A stretch of DNA of 64,000 nt, taken from assembly GCA_910575695.1 (NCBI GenBank), contig CAJTGJ010000008.1, forward strand, positions 60,216-124,215. The letters run 5' to 3'. This stretch comes from Oscillospiraceae bacterium (GTDB taxonomy: Bacteria; Bacillota; Clostridia; Oscillospirales; Oscillospiraceae). The position numbers and the translations under genes were made by a program. This document shows positions 23,947 through 31,781 of this stretch, in pieces (position 1 is the stretch's first letter; each line of letters opens with the position of its first letter). Below the pieces are notes generated by a model, which saw nothing but the letters and a program-made list of their open reading frames with translations, was not told the origin of the DNA and made no database searches.

Positions 23947-24741
23947 ATGAACAAGACCGAGCTGCTCAACAAATTTTCCAAAGACCCCGAGGAGCGGGTG
24001 GCGCTGGCCCGGGCCCTGGACCAGATGGACCGGGCGGCAAACCGCTCCATCCCCTGCGCCACCCAGTTCCTGTCCCCGGCCCAGCGGGCGGCGCTGGAGC
24101 CGCTGCTGGCCGCGTCGGGCCATCCCAAGCATTTGTTCCACGGCGGGTTCGAGGACGCGGAGCGCACCGTGTGCGTGTTTCTCCCCGACTGGCAGGAGCC
24201 GGAGGACTGGGACGCATCGGATGCGCTTGCCGCCATCCAGTGCGCCTACCCGCCCACGGGAGCGGACCTGACCCACCGGGATTTGCTGGGCGGGCTGATG
24301 GGCATCGGCCTGACCCGGGAGAAGGTGGGGGACATTTTAGTGGGCGAAACAGCCGCCCAGATCGTCTGCCTCAAGGACGCCGCCCCCATCATCCTGTCCC
24401 AGTTCGGACAGGCGGGGCGGTACCGGCTGAAATTGCGGGAGATCCCCCTCACGGAGCTGGCCCCCGCTCCCGCCCAGGTGAAGGTGGTCCACGACACTGT
24501 ATCCGCCCTGCGGCTGGACGCGGTGCTGGCCTCCGGCTTCTCCCTGGCCCGGGGCAAGGCGGCGGACGCCGTCGCCGGGGGCCGGGTGTCCGTCAACCAC
24601 CGGGAGTGCGTCAAGCCCGACAAGCCGGTGGAGCAGGGGGACGTGCTCACCTGCCGGGGGCTGGGCAAGTGCGTGGTGAAGTCCGTGGGCGGGCGGTCCC
24701 GGAAGGGCCGTATCATCATCGAAATCGAGAGGTATCTGTAA
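23947..24741 (+). CDS. ylmH: YlmH-type S4-domain RNA-binding protein
   Basis: 264 residues. The N-terminal two thirds carry the YlmH module (FLSPAQRAALEPLL, GGFEDAERTVCVFLPDW, THRDLLGGLMGIGLTREKVGDILV) and the last 75 residues an S4 RNA-binding domain (RLDAVLASGFSLARGKAADAVAGGRVSVNHREC). YlmH has recently been linked to ribosome-associated quality control in Bacillus and is usually found in the division cluster; here it stands apart from sepF/divIVA. The start at 23947 is 22 bases after the previous gene. Confidence 0.9.
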   Translation: MNKTELLNKFSKDPEERVALARALDQMDRAANRSIPCATQFLSPAQRAALEPLLAASGHPKHLFHGGFEDAERTVCVFLPDWQEPEDWDASDALAAIQCAYPPTGADLTHRDLLGGLMGIGLTREKVGDILVGETAAQIVCLKDAAPIILSQFGQAGRYRLKLREIPLTELAPAPAQVKVVHDTVSALRLDAVLASGFSLARGKAADAVAGGRVSVNHRECVKPDKPVEQGDVLTCRGLGKCVVKSVGGRSRKGRIIIEIERYL

Positions 24742-24947
24742 TGGACCAAAAGAAGATCGACCGCATCAACGAATTTGCCCGCCGGGTGAAGGCCGGGGAA
24801 ACGCTGACGGCGGAGGAGCTTGCGGAGCGGGACGCCCTGCGGCGGGAGTATATCGACAGCGTGAAGGCCAGCCTTACCGGACAGCTGGACAACACCTATA
24901 TCATCGGGCCGGACGGGACGAAGCGCAGACTCCCCAAACGGAAATAA
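24741..24947 (+). CDS. DUF896-family small protein
   Basis: 68 residues. DUF896 (YnzC/YozC-like) signature: KIDRINEFARRVKAGETLTAEELAERDALRREYIDSVKASLTGQLDNTYI. These are small helical cytoplasmic proteins; Bacillus YneA-operon member YnzC belongs here. The start ATG shares one base with the ylmH stop (TAATG), so translation is coupled. Confidence 0.9.
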   Translation: MDQKKIDRINEFARRVKAGETLTAEELAERDALRREYIDSVKASLTGQLDNTYIIGPDGTKRRLPKRK

Positions 24948-24950
24948 AGA

Positions 24951-24990
24951 CAGCCGCAGGGCGTTTTCACGCCCTGCGGCTGCTTTTTTT
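24951..24990 (+). terminator. Strong intrinsic terminator
   Basis: 13-bp stem 24951-24963 with 24970-24982, loop TTTTCA, then seven T. It also faces the end of the minus-strand gene at 24997. Confidence 0.9.
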
Positions 24991-24996
24991 GCTGTC

Positions 24997-25584
24997 TTAT
25001 TTGCGTTGGGCCTGCATGGCGTCTAAAAGCGCAACCAGCGCCTTGAACGCGTCGTTGGTTTCCTTCTCATATTGAAGCAACGCCTCGGTGTCGGCGCTGA
25101 TTGGCTCCATAATTGCCCGTACCCTCACCCAGGAGAGGATATCCCCATTGGCGTCCGACAGGGAGTAGCTGAGGGACGCAGGGTTTCCCCCGGGCAGCTT
25201 GCTCATGTCAGTGATCGAGAGCGACCCGTCGCCAAAGATATTCCCGCCCACAATGGGTCTGGTGACGGCCCCTCCATAGCCAAGCCCCCCGATTTCATTC
25301 TTAGTCAGATATCCCCGCTCCACCAGCTCGTCCAGGAACGCGTCAAATTCTTCCTGAGACATATACCCGGCATTATATTTGTCCGCAAGGTCGGCGATCT
25401 CGTCGTCGCTCAGTTCCTTCCGGGAGGCAGGGGCCGTATTCGCCGCATCTCCGGCGGACGGCTGCTTCACTTTGGTGTTTATTTCCTCCAAAAATTCTTT
25501 GCCCCAGCGAATCTTGGCGGAACAGTTTGGTATCGTCCCCGTATAGCCGGAGCCGGGGGTATAAGATACAGAGATAGGATACAT
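24997..25584 (-). CDS. Unknown cytoplasmic protein A, second copy of a duplicated family
   Basis: 195 residues, no signal peptide. It opens with YTPGSGYTGTIPNC, has a central helical block LADKYNAGYMSQEEFDAFLDELVERGYLTKNEIGGLGYGG, and ends FKALVALLDAMQAQRK. The same three blocks occur in the gene at 26393-27040, so the two are paralogues. The helical block looks EF-hand-like or like a small scaffold domain but has no clear calcium loop. The start ATG at 25584 is preceded by GGAGG at ideal spacing; an in-frame ATG five codons earlier overlaps that site. Each copy follows a secreted-protein gene of another family. Confidence 0.75.
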   Translation of the reverse strand: MYPISVSYTPGSGYTGTIPNCSAKIRWGKEFLEEINTKVKQPSAGDAANTAPASRKELSDDEIADLADKYNAGYMSQEEFDAFLDELVERGYLTKNEIGGLGYGGAVTRPIVGGNIFGDGSLSITDMSKLPGGNPASLSYSLSDANGDILSWVRVRAIMEPISADTEALLQYEKETNDAFKALVALLDAMQAQRK

Positions 25585-25604
25585 TTCATCTTCCTCCATT
25601 CTGC

Positions 25605-26327
25605 TTAATCAGGATTTGTGGGATATGGGCTGTTGAAGCCCACACTTGCCGAGAAAGCTCTGCCAACAGAGTTCCCGGAACTGTTTTTGGAATAGAATGC
25701 GCCTTCAACGCCCATATAGTAATAATCATTCAGAGGATCGATATTATCTGTTGCAGGATATGCAAAATCATTCTTGAATGTGCCAACAAAGTTTGTATTA
25801 TTGATATCTGTTTTCGTTTCTTCGCCGACCATTGTCGATGTTTTAAACTTATAAATCACGTATTCGGGTTTGCTATAGTAAAACGAAATATCCGCTTCAA
25901 TATGCCAACCAACCAATAAGTAATTTTCATACGGGCTGGTTGCCTTCAATGCACTCAGCATCCACTGCATGACGTTAGTTGTTTGATTTTTTGAAAGATA
26001 AAAGCCAGCCAATGATGGATATGAAACGGAATAATTAACCCCAACATAGACATTTGTAAAATAGACTGTCTCACTCATATCAGGGGATACTGCAAGGGGA
26101 TAGGCTCTGATGCTCATAACCCTATTGCCCTCAGTCCACGCATGGGGCGTCGGAACGTCGGCATCAATCAAGCCAGGGTCCACATCCATGATTTCCATTG
26201 TATCGGAACCCATGTCAAATCCCGGCACAACTACAATGCTGCCAGGGTCATCTTCCCCCAGGCTGTCTAATGCTAATGTTGGCTGGCTCAAGAGTGGTGT
26301 GACCATACAAATAGTCAGCAGGAGCAC
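25605..26327 (-). CDS. Secreted protein B, signal peptide interrupted by a stop codon
   Basis: Up to 240 residues, AT-richer than its surroundings. The best start would be TTG at 26354, five bases after AGGAGG, giving MKVFY, then a TAA (26339-26337), then KFFVLLLTICMVTPLLSQPT: an obvious signal peptide broken at codon 6. Translation could restart at GTG 26327, which keeps the hydrophobic core but loses the Lys residues. The mature part has many Tyr/Asn/Ser and ends DYYYMGVEGAFYSKNS and SVGFNSPYPTNPD. A homologous tail lies at 27062-27298. Function unknown; probably a surface or secreted protein, perhaps inactivated. Confidence 0.55.
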   Translation of the reverse strand: MLLLTICMVTPLLSQPTLALDSLGEDDPGSIVVVPGFDMGSDTMEIMDVDPGLIDADVPTPHAWTEGNRVMSIRAYPLAVSPDMSETVYFTNVYVGVNYSVSYPSLAGFYLSKNQTTNVMQWMLSALKATSPYENYLLVGWHIEADISFYYSKPEYVIYKFKTSTMVGEETKTDINNTNFVGTFKNDFAYPATDNIDPLNDYYYMGVEGAFYSKNSSGNSVGRAFSASVGFNSPYPTNPD

Positions 26328-26392
26328 GAAAAATTTTTAGTAAAATACTTTCAAGTTTTCCTCCTTTCTGTTCAGGACAAATTCATGCTGTC

Positions 26393-27040
26393 TTATTTGC
26401 GCTGGGCCTGCATGGTCTCCAGGACATTCGCCAAGGCTGTGAAGGCGTCGTACCTCTTATCCTCGTGGTTCCCACTGCACTCGGGGGCTGGCTTCCATAA
26501 AGTCATCAGCTTTGCATAGGCCAATGCGTTCCCCTTGGTCTCCTCAAGGGAGAACGCCAGTCCGTAACGACCGAAATAGTCGTCCCATTCAGGGTTTTTC
26601 GTATCCGGCGTATAACCCCCTGCGAAGGACCACTCGACAGTCCCGTCATCCTTCATGGAGCCCACGACCACAAGACCATCATAACCAAGTACGCCCAGCT
26701 CATATTCGCTCAAAATGCCGGCATCCACCAGGTCTTCCAGAAACGCGTCATATTCCTCTTGGGTCATTTTCTCAGGGTCATATTTGCCCACGAGTTCCGC
26801 GATATCGGCTTCGGTTGGCTCCTTGCGCTCAAAGTCCTCCAGCTTATCTGGATCAAACACTCCGGGTTTATAGGATCTGGAGGCCGTCTCCGCTTTATTT
26901 GCGGCGATTTGCCTGCGGCACTCTGTCTCCTGTGCCAAAAATTCCTTGCCCGAGCGCAGCGCGGGCCGGTCACAGCCCGGAAGATAGCCGGTGTATCCGG
27001 CACCGGGAGTATAGATCGTGTAAGGCTTTGAAATATTCAT
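26393..27040 (-). CDS. Unknown cytoplasmic protein A', first copy of a duplicated family
   Basis: 215 residues, paralogue of the gene at 24997-25584. Shared blocks: YTPGAGYTGYLPGCDRP near the start, LVGKYDPEKMTQEEYDAFLEDLVDAGILSEYELGVLGYDG in the middle and DAFTALANVLETMQAQRK at the end; the linker between differs (longer and more charged here). No signal peptide, membrane helix or known catalytic motif. It lies directly downstream of a truncated copy of gene B, as the other copy lies downstream of intact-length B, so the pair B-A has been duplicated as a unit. Confidence 0.75.
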   Translation of the reverse strand: MNISKPYTIYTPGAGYTGYLPGCDRPALRSGKEFLAQETECRRQIAANKAETASRSYKPGVFDPDKLEDFERKEPTEADIAELVGKYDPEKMTQEEYDAFLEDLVDAGILSEYELGVLGYDGLVVVGSMKDDGTVEWSFAGGYTPDTKNPEWDDYFGRYGLAFSLEETKGNALAYAKLMTLWKPAPECSGNHEDKRYDAFTALANVLETMQAQRK

Positions 27041-27061
27041 TAGCCATACCTCCCGTAGAAA

Positions 27062-27298
27062 TCAGTTATTGAAAGATACATACGTCCCAAATAGATTACC
27101 CAAATGTACACCTAAGCTTGAGATGTAATAACATCCTCCCGTAATTCCTATAAAATAATAGTCAGACTGTATATCCTTGCCTTCTGGATAAAAGAATGTG
27201 CGGCTAAATGACTGGGTTCCAGCTGAAGATAGTTCTCTCCTGTATTCGACCTCATTGTTCTCATCAACATTTAAAGTATTGTCAATAAAAAAGTGAAT
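27062..27298 (-). pseudogene. C-terminal remnant of a second copy of secreted protein B
   Basis: Reading towards the TGA at 27064-27062 there is an open frame of about 75 codons ending TFFYPEGKDIQSDYYFIG and then GGCYYISSLGVHLGN...VSFNN. It aligns with the end of the protein at 25605 (DFAYPATDNIDPLNDYYYMG, GAFYSKNSSGNSVGR, SVGFN). It has no start codon or ribosome site, and its 5' end runs into the end of the gene at 27282 in another frame, so the N-terminal two thirds have been lost. The base composition is AT-rich, like the intact-length copy. Confidence 0.65.
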
Positions 27299-28184
27299 AT
27301 GCGGCGGTACAGGCGTCGGTTTTCAGCGTACCGGAGCTGATTTTCAAATAGTAGTTCTCCCCAACGGTGAGCCCCAGGAAGTACACGCCGTTATTGACGG
27401 CCACCTTGGCGTAGTCCGACACCCGCTCCCCCTGGCCCGGCAGGCCGCGGTAGAGCTGTACATTATAATCTGTCGCGCCGGGCGCGCTGGTGAGCAGGAA
27501 TACCGCGCTGGTGCGGCGGGCCGTAAAGGGCGAGCAGACGCCCCCGTTGGTGCCTGCGGCATTGTTTTTGGACAGATACGCCGTGGACACTGTGTGGGCA
27601 TAATAGTTCCATTCATAGTTGTAGCTGGGGCGCTCCTTTTCCGTCAGCACATGGAGCTTCACCGGATAATTCACGCCGCTGGCGCCGGTCCAGAAGGTGT
27701 CTGTGTAGTACATCGGGTCCTTGCTCAGACTGAGCTCGTTCAGGTCCCATTCAGGCCATAGATCGGAGAACTCCGGCAGGGGCGTTACTTCGCCGGTCTC
27801 CTTGTCAAACTCGGAAACCGCGCCGCCCACCGTCCAGCCCTGGGACCCGTATACGATGAGCCGCCGGGCCAGCATGATGGCATTTCTCAGCTCGGGGGAG
27901 GCGGTCTTGGTGTCCATCGCGGCCAGGTCCTTTGTGGAAAAAACGCCCTCCTGGGCCTCGCCGCCGCCGACCCAGCTACCGGACGCCAGCAACCGCCGGG
28001 CCAGCATGATGGCCTCCTTCATCTCAGGGGAGGCAGTCTCCAGGTCCTGGTCCGCCAGGGCCTGGAGGTTGAAGGGCAACATCCCCGTTTCCTCCGCTCC
28101 GGCGGCGCTGGCGCTTACGGCAAGCAGAGAGAACACCAGGGACATCGCCAGCAGGGCGGACATGAGCTTTCTGATTTTTTTCAT
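27282..28184 (-). CDS. Secreted protein with two internal 45-residue repeats
   Basis: 300 residues. Clear signal peptide (MKKIRKLMSALLAMSLVFSL, cleavage near ASAAGAEE). Two repeats follow: ADQDLETASPEMKEAIMLAR and AMDTKTASPELRNAIMLARR, each followed by a Gly-rich turn; the DxD...AIMLARRL pattern is somewhat dockerin-like. The remainder is a Tyr/Ser-rich beta-type region with YLSKNNAAG and VGENYYLKISSG. Start ATG 28184 has AAGGAG upstream, and a strong promoter lies 100 bases ahead. It may head an operon with the B/A genes downstream. Role unknown, probably cell-surface. Confidence 0.75.
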   Translation of the reverse strand: MKKIRKLMSALLAMSLVFSLLAVSASAAGAEETGMLPFNLQALADQDLETASPEMKEAIMLARRLLASGSWVGGGEAQEGVFSTKDLAAMDTKTASPELRNAIMLARRLIVYGSQGWTVGGAVSEFDKETGEVTPLPEFSDLWPEWDLNELSLSKDPMYYTDTFWTGASGVNYPVKLHVLTEKERPSYNYEWNYYAHTVSTAYLSKNNAAGTNGGVCSPFTARRTSAVFLLTSAPGATDYNVQLYRGLPGQGERVSDYAKVAVNNGVYFLGLTVGENYYLKISSGTLKTDACTAAYSLFY

Positions 28185-28281
28185 TTGTCGTACTCCTTTC
28201 ATGATCCTGCGCAAATGAAAAGGCATCGCGGATGCGGCCTGCCGGGTGGGGCCATGCGCACTGTCCTCCTCCAGCAAGTTC

Positions 28282-28310
28282 ATTATATCACGACGTAAAA
28301 TATTCGTCAA
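28282..28310 (-). promoter_or_regulatory. Promoter of the secreted repeat protein
   Basis: Minus strand TTGACG (28305-28310), 17-bp spacer, extended -10 TGATATAAT with TATAAT at 28282-28287. Leader about 90 bases. Confidence 0.8.
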
Positions 28311-28353
28311 TAAGAATAGGTTAGACCCCGGGCAAATTTGAGATAAAAGGCTA

Positions 28354-28382
28354 TTGCGCATTTTGAGAATCTGTGATATCAT
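28354..28382 (+). promoter_or_regulatory. Promoter of padR
   Basis: TTGCGC (28354-28359), 17-bp spacer, TATCAT (28377-28382), about 50 bases before the ATG. Confidence 0.5.
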
Positions 28383-28431
28383 ATAAACTGACTTGGATTT
28401 TTAAGAAAATTTCCAGAAAAGGGGTGATAGA

Positions 28432-28782
28432 ATGGAGGAAAATCTGAAAAAGGCCCTGTCCGAGCTGATGGTGCTGGCCCTGCTCCACGAGAGGGAGTAC
28501 TATGCGCTGGAGCTTGCCCCCGCGATTTCGGAATACAGCGGCGGTATAATCTCCATCACCTTTCCCTATTCCATCCTGTACCGCATGATCGAACAGCAGT
28601 ATATTCAGGAGCTGCCCAAGCGTACCGCCCCAGACGGGCGCAGGCGGCAGTATTTCGGGATTACCGAGGCGGGCCGGGGCTACTTTCAGCAGATTTGGAC
28701 GGTCTATCATACGTTTGCTTCCGGTGTGAACCAGCTAGTGGCCCGCGCGGTTTCCGCTGGGGAAGGTGACGTCAGCCAATGA
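28432..28782 (+). CDS. PadR-family transcription regulator
   Basis: 116 residues, winged helix of the PadR type: ALSELMVLALLHEREYYALELA, ISITFPYSILYRMIEQQYIQE, and the wing DGRRRQYFGITEAGRGYFQQIW. The usual arrangement has PadR followed by a HAAS/DUF1700-domain membrane protein that it controls; here the following partner is a pseudogene overlapping the stop by four bases. The ATG at 28432 follows AAAGGGGTG. The regulator itself looks intact. Confidence 0.88.
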   Translation: MEENLKKALSELMVLALLHEREYYALELAPAISEYSGGIISITFPYSILYRMIEQQYIQELPKRTAPDGRRRQYFGITEAGRGYFQQIWTVYHTFASGVNQLVARAVSAGEGDVSQ

Positions 28783-29014
28783 CAGAGCTGTATCTGCGTT
28801 CCGTGCGCGTTCTGGTGGACTGCCCGCCGGGGAGCGGGAGCGCCTGGTGTCCCGGTCGGAACACGCGGTTCGGCCTGCCTGGATGACGTTCCGGAGGCGG
28901 GCGAGGCGGAGCTGGCCGACAATTTCGGCACGGCCCGCCTGATACAGGAATGTCCGCCGGACCCGCACCGCCAGCCTGACGCTGGCCTGCGTCAAAAACG
29001 GCGCCATAGCCTGA
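28779..29014 (+). pseudogene. Frameshifted HAAS/DUF1700-like partner of padR
   Basis: The start overlaps the padR stop (ATGA). The first codons read MTELYLRSVRVLVDCP, then the frame breaks; other frames continue with ERERLVSRSEHAV and then LDDVPEAGEAELADNFGTAR, the recognisable end of the N-terminal HAAS helix bundle, and a last frame gives TLACVKNGAIA and a TGA at 29012-29014. At least two frameshifts and loss of the membrane part are needed to explain it. In intact systems this protein carries a helix bundle followed by membrane helices. Confidence 0.6.
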
Positions 29015-29036
29015 CGCCCACTTTTCAAGGGAGCGC

Positions 29037-29071
29037 AAAAAATGCCCGCCGCTTTGCGGCAGGCATTTTTT
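29037..29071. terminator. Bidirectional terminator (copy A of the csp terminator)
   Basis: Stem AAAAATGCC...GCCGC with GCGGC...GGCATTTTT, loop TTT, flanked by runs of A and T, so it can stop both the padR transcript and the SLH-gene transcript. Confidence 0.8.
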
Positions 29072-29103
29072 TTGCGTTTGCGGGGAATCAGTCCTCCGGC
29101 GGG
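29037..29103. repeat. Direct repeat copy A, left flank of the SLH gene
   Basis: About 66 bases nearly identical, in the same orientation, to 31782-31847. It comprises the cold-shock-gene terminator plus the reverse complement of the last codons (PED stop) of a csp gene. Only a handful of substitutions and two one-base gaps separate the copies. Beyond 29107 the csp similarity stops, so copy A is a fragment. Confidence 0.75.
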
Positions 29104-29132
29104 CCGGCCTTAATCCACCGACCCTCCTGTGA

Positions 29133-31448
29133 TCATGACCTTGTAAAGCCAGCTTCCATGAAGTTTTTCAGCATCTGCGCCGTTTCCGCACGGGTGGCGG
29201 AGCCCGCTGGGTCCAGGATGCCGTTGCCCTTGCCGTTGAGGATGCCCGCCTCGGCGGCCCACAGCAAAGCATTCACTGCCCAGGAGCTTGCCTGATCCGC
29301 GTCGGCAAAGTTCGGCGTCTGATTCGCGGCCTCGGGTTTACCGGTGTACCGCCACAGCATGACCGCGAGCTGTTCGCGGGTGATGCTGTCGCCGGGGCCG
29401 AACCGCCCGCTGCCGCAGCCGACCACGATGCCATTGGCCGCGGCCCAGGCCACCCCTTCGGCGTACCACGTTTCGCTGCCGACGTCGGAGAAATCGGCGC
29501 TGAGGGGTTGGTGCGGGTTGCTTTCCAGGTTGTGGAGCACGACTGCCAGCATTCCCCGGCTCATGGGCAGGCTGGGGCTGAACAGGTTCCCGCCGGTGCC
29601 CTGAAACAGTTCGTGAGCGCTGACGAAGGCCACCGCGTCAGCCATCCAGCTGCCGGCGGGGACGTCGGCAAAGGGCTTGCTGTTGTCCGCGATCTCTACG
29701 GTGGCAGGACCGTCCAGAGGGATGGTGATACTGCCGCTGCCCGCCACGGATTTTCGCACGGTCTCCCGGACGCCGTCCTCGTGAATCAGTATGGCCACGG
29801 TGCCGGGGCCGGCAGAGTCGGATGTGGGCACGGTCAGGGTGATGCCGCCGTCAACGCTGGTGATGGAGCTGCCGTTTGCCGTGACTGCCACCGTCACGGC
29901 ATTGCCTGATTTTTCCGTGGTGACGGCCACAGCTCCGCCCGCGTTGGACAGGCCGTACAGCGCGCTGTTGGGAATGGACACATCGGCCAGGGGCGTACTG
30001 ATGATCAGACTGGCGTTGGTGCGGCTGCCGATTTGTGCCGCGGTAGAAGCTGGGATGGCGACCTCTACCTTGTCCACGCCGCTGGTGATGCCGTCGGGTG
30101 TGATGGTGATGTATGTGCTCCCGTTGTCCACGGCCTGCTTCACGATCTCGCCGCCCATGGCGGCGCTGACGGAAACCACAGCGGCGCCGCCGGAAATGCT
30201 GGCGGCGGGCTTGCCGGTGGTTGAGCCGGCGCTGGTGGCGACGTCCAGGCCGGAACTGCCGGGCGGGGTGGGATTGGAGCTGGTTCCTCCGCCGCTGGAG
30301 CCGGTGTTTCCGCTGGAACTGCCGTTCCCGCTGGGATTTTGACTCCACAGCGCGTAGACCATGGCGTCCCCGGTGAATACGGTGTTCGTTGTGACTTGGG
30401 CGCCGTCGCTGAGCGCGGTATACCAGCCGTTAAAGGTATAGCCGCTGCGGACCGGCGTGGGCAGGGAGGCCAGCCTTCCGTCTTCCCCGGTGGTCAGGGA
30501 CGCCGTATGTACAGCGCCGCCATTTGCGTCAAAGGTGACGATGAATCCCCTTGCAGGGGGCGCGATTGTCCGGGTATAGCCGCAGATATTACAATCGGCA
30601 TCCTCGTCTTCGTCATAGACGTGCGCGGCCTTTTCGGAAACCGCCGTGCAGTCCGCGTCCATGCAGATGTGCCAGTGGTTGTCTGCGTCACAGCTCCAAT
30701 TCAAACTGAAATTGTGCTCCAGCCTGGGAATGACCTCCTCCATTGTCTGTCCACATACCGCGCAGGCATAGATTCTTAACCCGTCTTTGTCATAGGTGGG
30801 CTCAACGACGATTGGGCCCTCACTCCACTCGTGGGGCGCTTCGTCCCCTCTTAAGCTGGTATAGTCGGGATCTGTGCAGAAGTGCCAGTGGTTGTCTGCG
30901 TCACAGCTCCAGTTCAAACTGAAATTGTGCTCCAGCCTGGGAATGACCTCCTCCATTGTCAGTTTACATACCGCGCAGGCATAGATTCTTAACCCGTCTT
31001 TGTCATAGGTGGGCTCAACGACGATTTGGCCCTTACTCCACTCGTGGGGCGCTTCGTCCCCTCTTAAGCTGGTATAGTCGGGATCTGTGCAGAAGTGCCA
31101 GTGGTTGTCTGCGTCACAGCTCCAGTTCAAACTGAAATTGTGCTCCAGTTTGGGAATGGCCTCCTCCGTTATCTGTCCACATACCGCGCAGGTATAGATT
31201 TTTAACCCGGTTTTGTCATAGGTGGGCTCAACGATGATTTGGCCCTCATCCCAGCTGTGGGCGGCTTTGTCAGAGACCTCGTCACAGTCAGAGTCCTTGC
31301 AGAAGTGCCAGTGGTTGTCCGCGTCACACCTCCAGTCCGAACTGAAATTGTGGCTGGAGCCGGTCCGTGCCGCCGCGAGGGCATACGCAGGGATCAGCGC
31401 CAGAAGCATTGCCAGTGCCAGAAGCGCTGACAGGATTCGCTGCCTCAT
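29133..31448 (-). CDS. SLH-domain surface protein with tandem His/Cys repeats
   Basis: 771 residues. Signal peptide (MRQRILSALLALAMLLALIP, cleavage near ALAAA). Then four tandem repeats of 70-71 residues, each with HNFSLNWSCDADNHWHFC, EPTYDKDGLRIYACAVC and IPRLE, i.e. paired CxxC-type sites and conserved His/Trp; then one InlB/Flg_new beta-grasp repeat (VTFDANGGAVHT...RSGYTFNGWYT...MVYALW), a Ser/Gly/Pro linker, a beta-rich region, and three SLH domains at the C-terminus (FADVPAGSWMADAVAFVSAH, FSDVGSETWYAEGVAWAAANG, FADADQASSWAVNALLWAAEAG) that would anchor it to wall polymer. Ribosome site AAGGAGG is ideal. Role is likely adhesion or metal/peptide binding at the surface. Confidence 0.9.
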   Translation of the reverse strand: MRQRILSALLALAMLLALIPAYALAAARTGSSHNFSSDWRCDADNHWHFCKDSDCDEVSDKAAHSWDEGQIIVEPTYDKTGLKIYTCAVCGQITEEAIPKLEHNFSLNWSCDADNHWHFCTDPDYTSLRGDEAPHEWSKGQIVVEPTYDKDGLRIYACAVCKLTMEEVIPRLEHNFSLNWSCDADNHWHFCTDPDYTSLRGDEAPHEWSEGPIVVEPTYDKDGLRIYACAVCGQTMEEVIPRLEHNFSLNWSCDADNHWHICMDADCTAVSEKAAHVYDEDEDADCNICGYTRTIAPPARGFIVTFDANGGAVHTASLTTGEDGRLASLPTPVRSGYTFNGWYTALSDGAQVTTNTVFTGDAMVYALWSQNPSGNGSSSGNTGSSGGGTSSNPTPPGSSGLDVATSAGSTTGKPAASISGGAAVVSVSAAMGGEIVKQAVDNGSTYITITPDGITSGVDKVEVAIPASTAAQIGSRTNASLIISTPLADVSIPNSALYGLSNAGGAVAVTTEKSGNAVTVAVTANGSSITSVDGGITLTVPTSDSAGPGTVAILIHEDGVRETVRKSVAGSGSITIPLDGPATVEIADNSKPFADVPAGSWMADAVAFVSAHELFQGTGGNLFSPSLPMSRGMLAVVLHNLESNPHQPLSADFSDVGSETWYAEGVAWAAANGIVVGCGSGRFGPGDSITREQLAVMLWRYTGKPEAANQTPNFADADQASSWAVNALLWAAEAGILNGKGNGILDPAGSATRAETAQMLKNFMEAGFTRS
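30660..31375 (-). repeat. Four tandem 213-bp coding repeats in the SLH gene
   Basis: The marker TCAAACTGAA recurs at 30701, 30914 and 31127, exactly 213 bp apart (71 codons); the outermost copy is 210 bp further on and more diverged. The two middle units are almost identical at the DNA level, including synonymous sites, which indicates recent copying. Confidence 0.9.
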
Positions 31449-31781
31449 TTGTTACCTCCTTGTTTTTATTTGCCTGGGTGAGTTATCTGTCTCTATGCAC
31501 CCCCTTTTTTGCCTGTGAAACGGGCCGTTTCCAGCAAAAAAAGTTTTTTTCAAAAAATGCTGTAAACTTTTGGAAGGTAACTGAGTATATGGTATCATGT
31601 CAAGCGGGAAAATACAAGACGTACCGGAAGAAAATCGACAAAAAAAGCAGAATAACAAAAGGATCTGGTCGAATATGGACGATCCATTCGCCACAGCCGC
31701 TCAGACCTGCACCGCGGCACAAAAGGTTTTCCGGGCAAGACATAGAACTGAAGCCGGACGCGCCCTTTTCCTGGGAGCATA
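31449..31781. other. Intergenic region upstream of the SLH gene, no gene seen
   Basis: AT-rich stretch of about 330 bases with no credible gene. On the minus strand a TATACT (31590s) is preceded only by a poor TTTTCC at 17 bp, while a TTGACA lies too close for that -10, so the promoter of the SLH gene is not settled. The part next to 31782 shows no similarity to the left flank of repeat copy A. Confidence 0.5.

Noticed and set aside
30660..31375. CRISPR array
   Set aside because: The regular 213-bp repeats are in-frame protein repeats of the SLH gene with no spacers.
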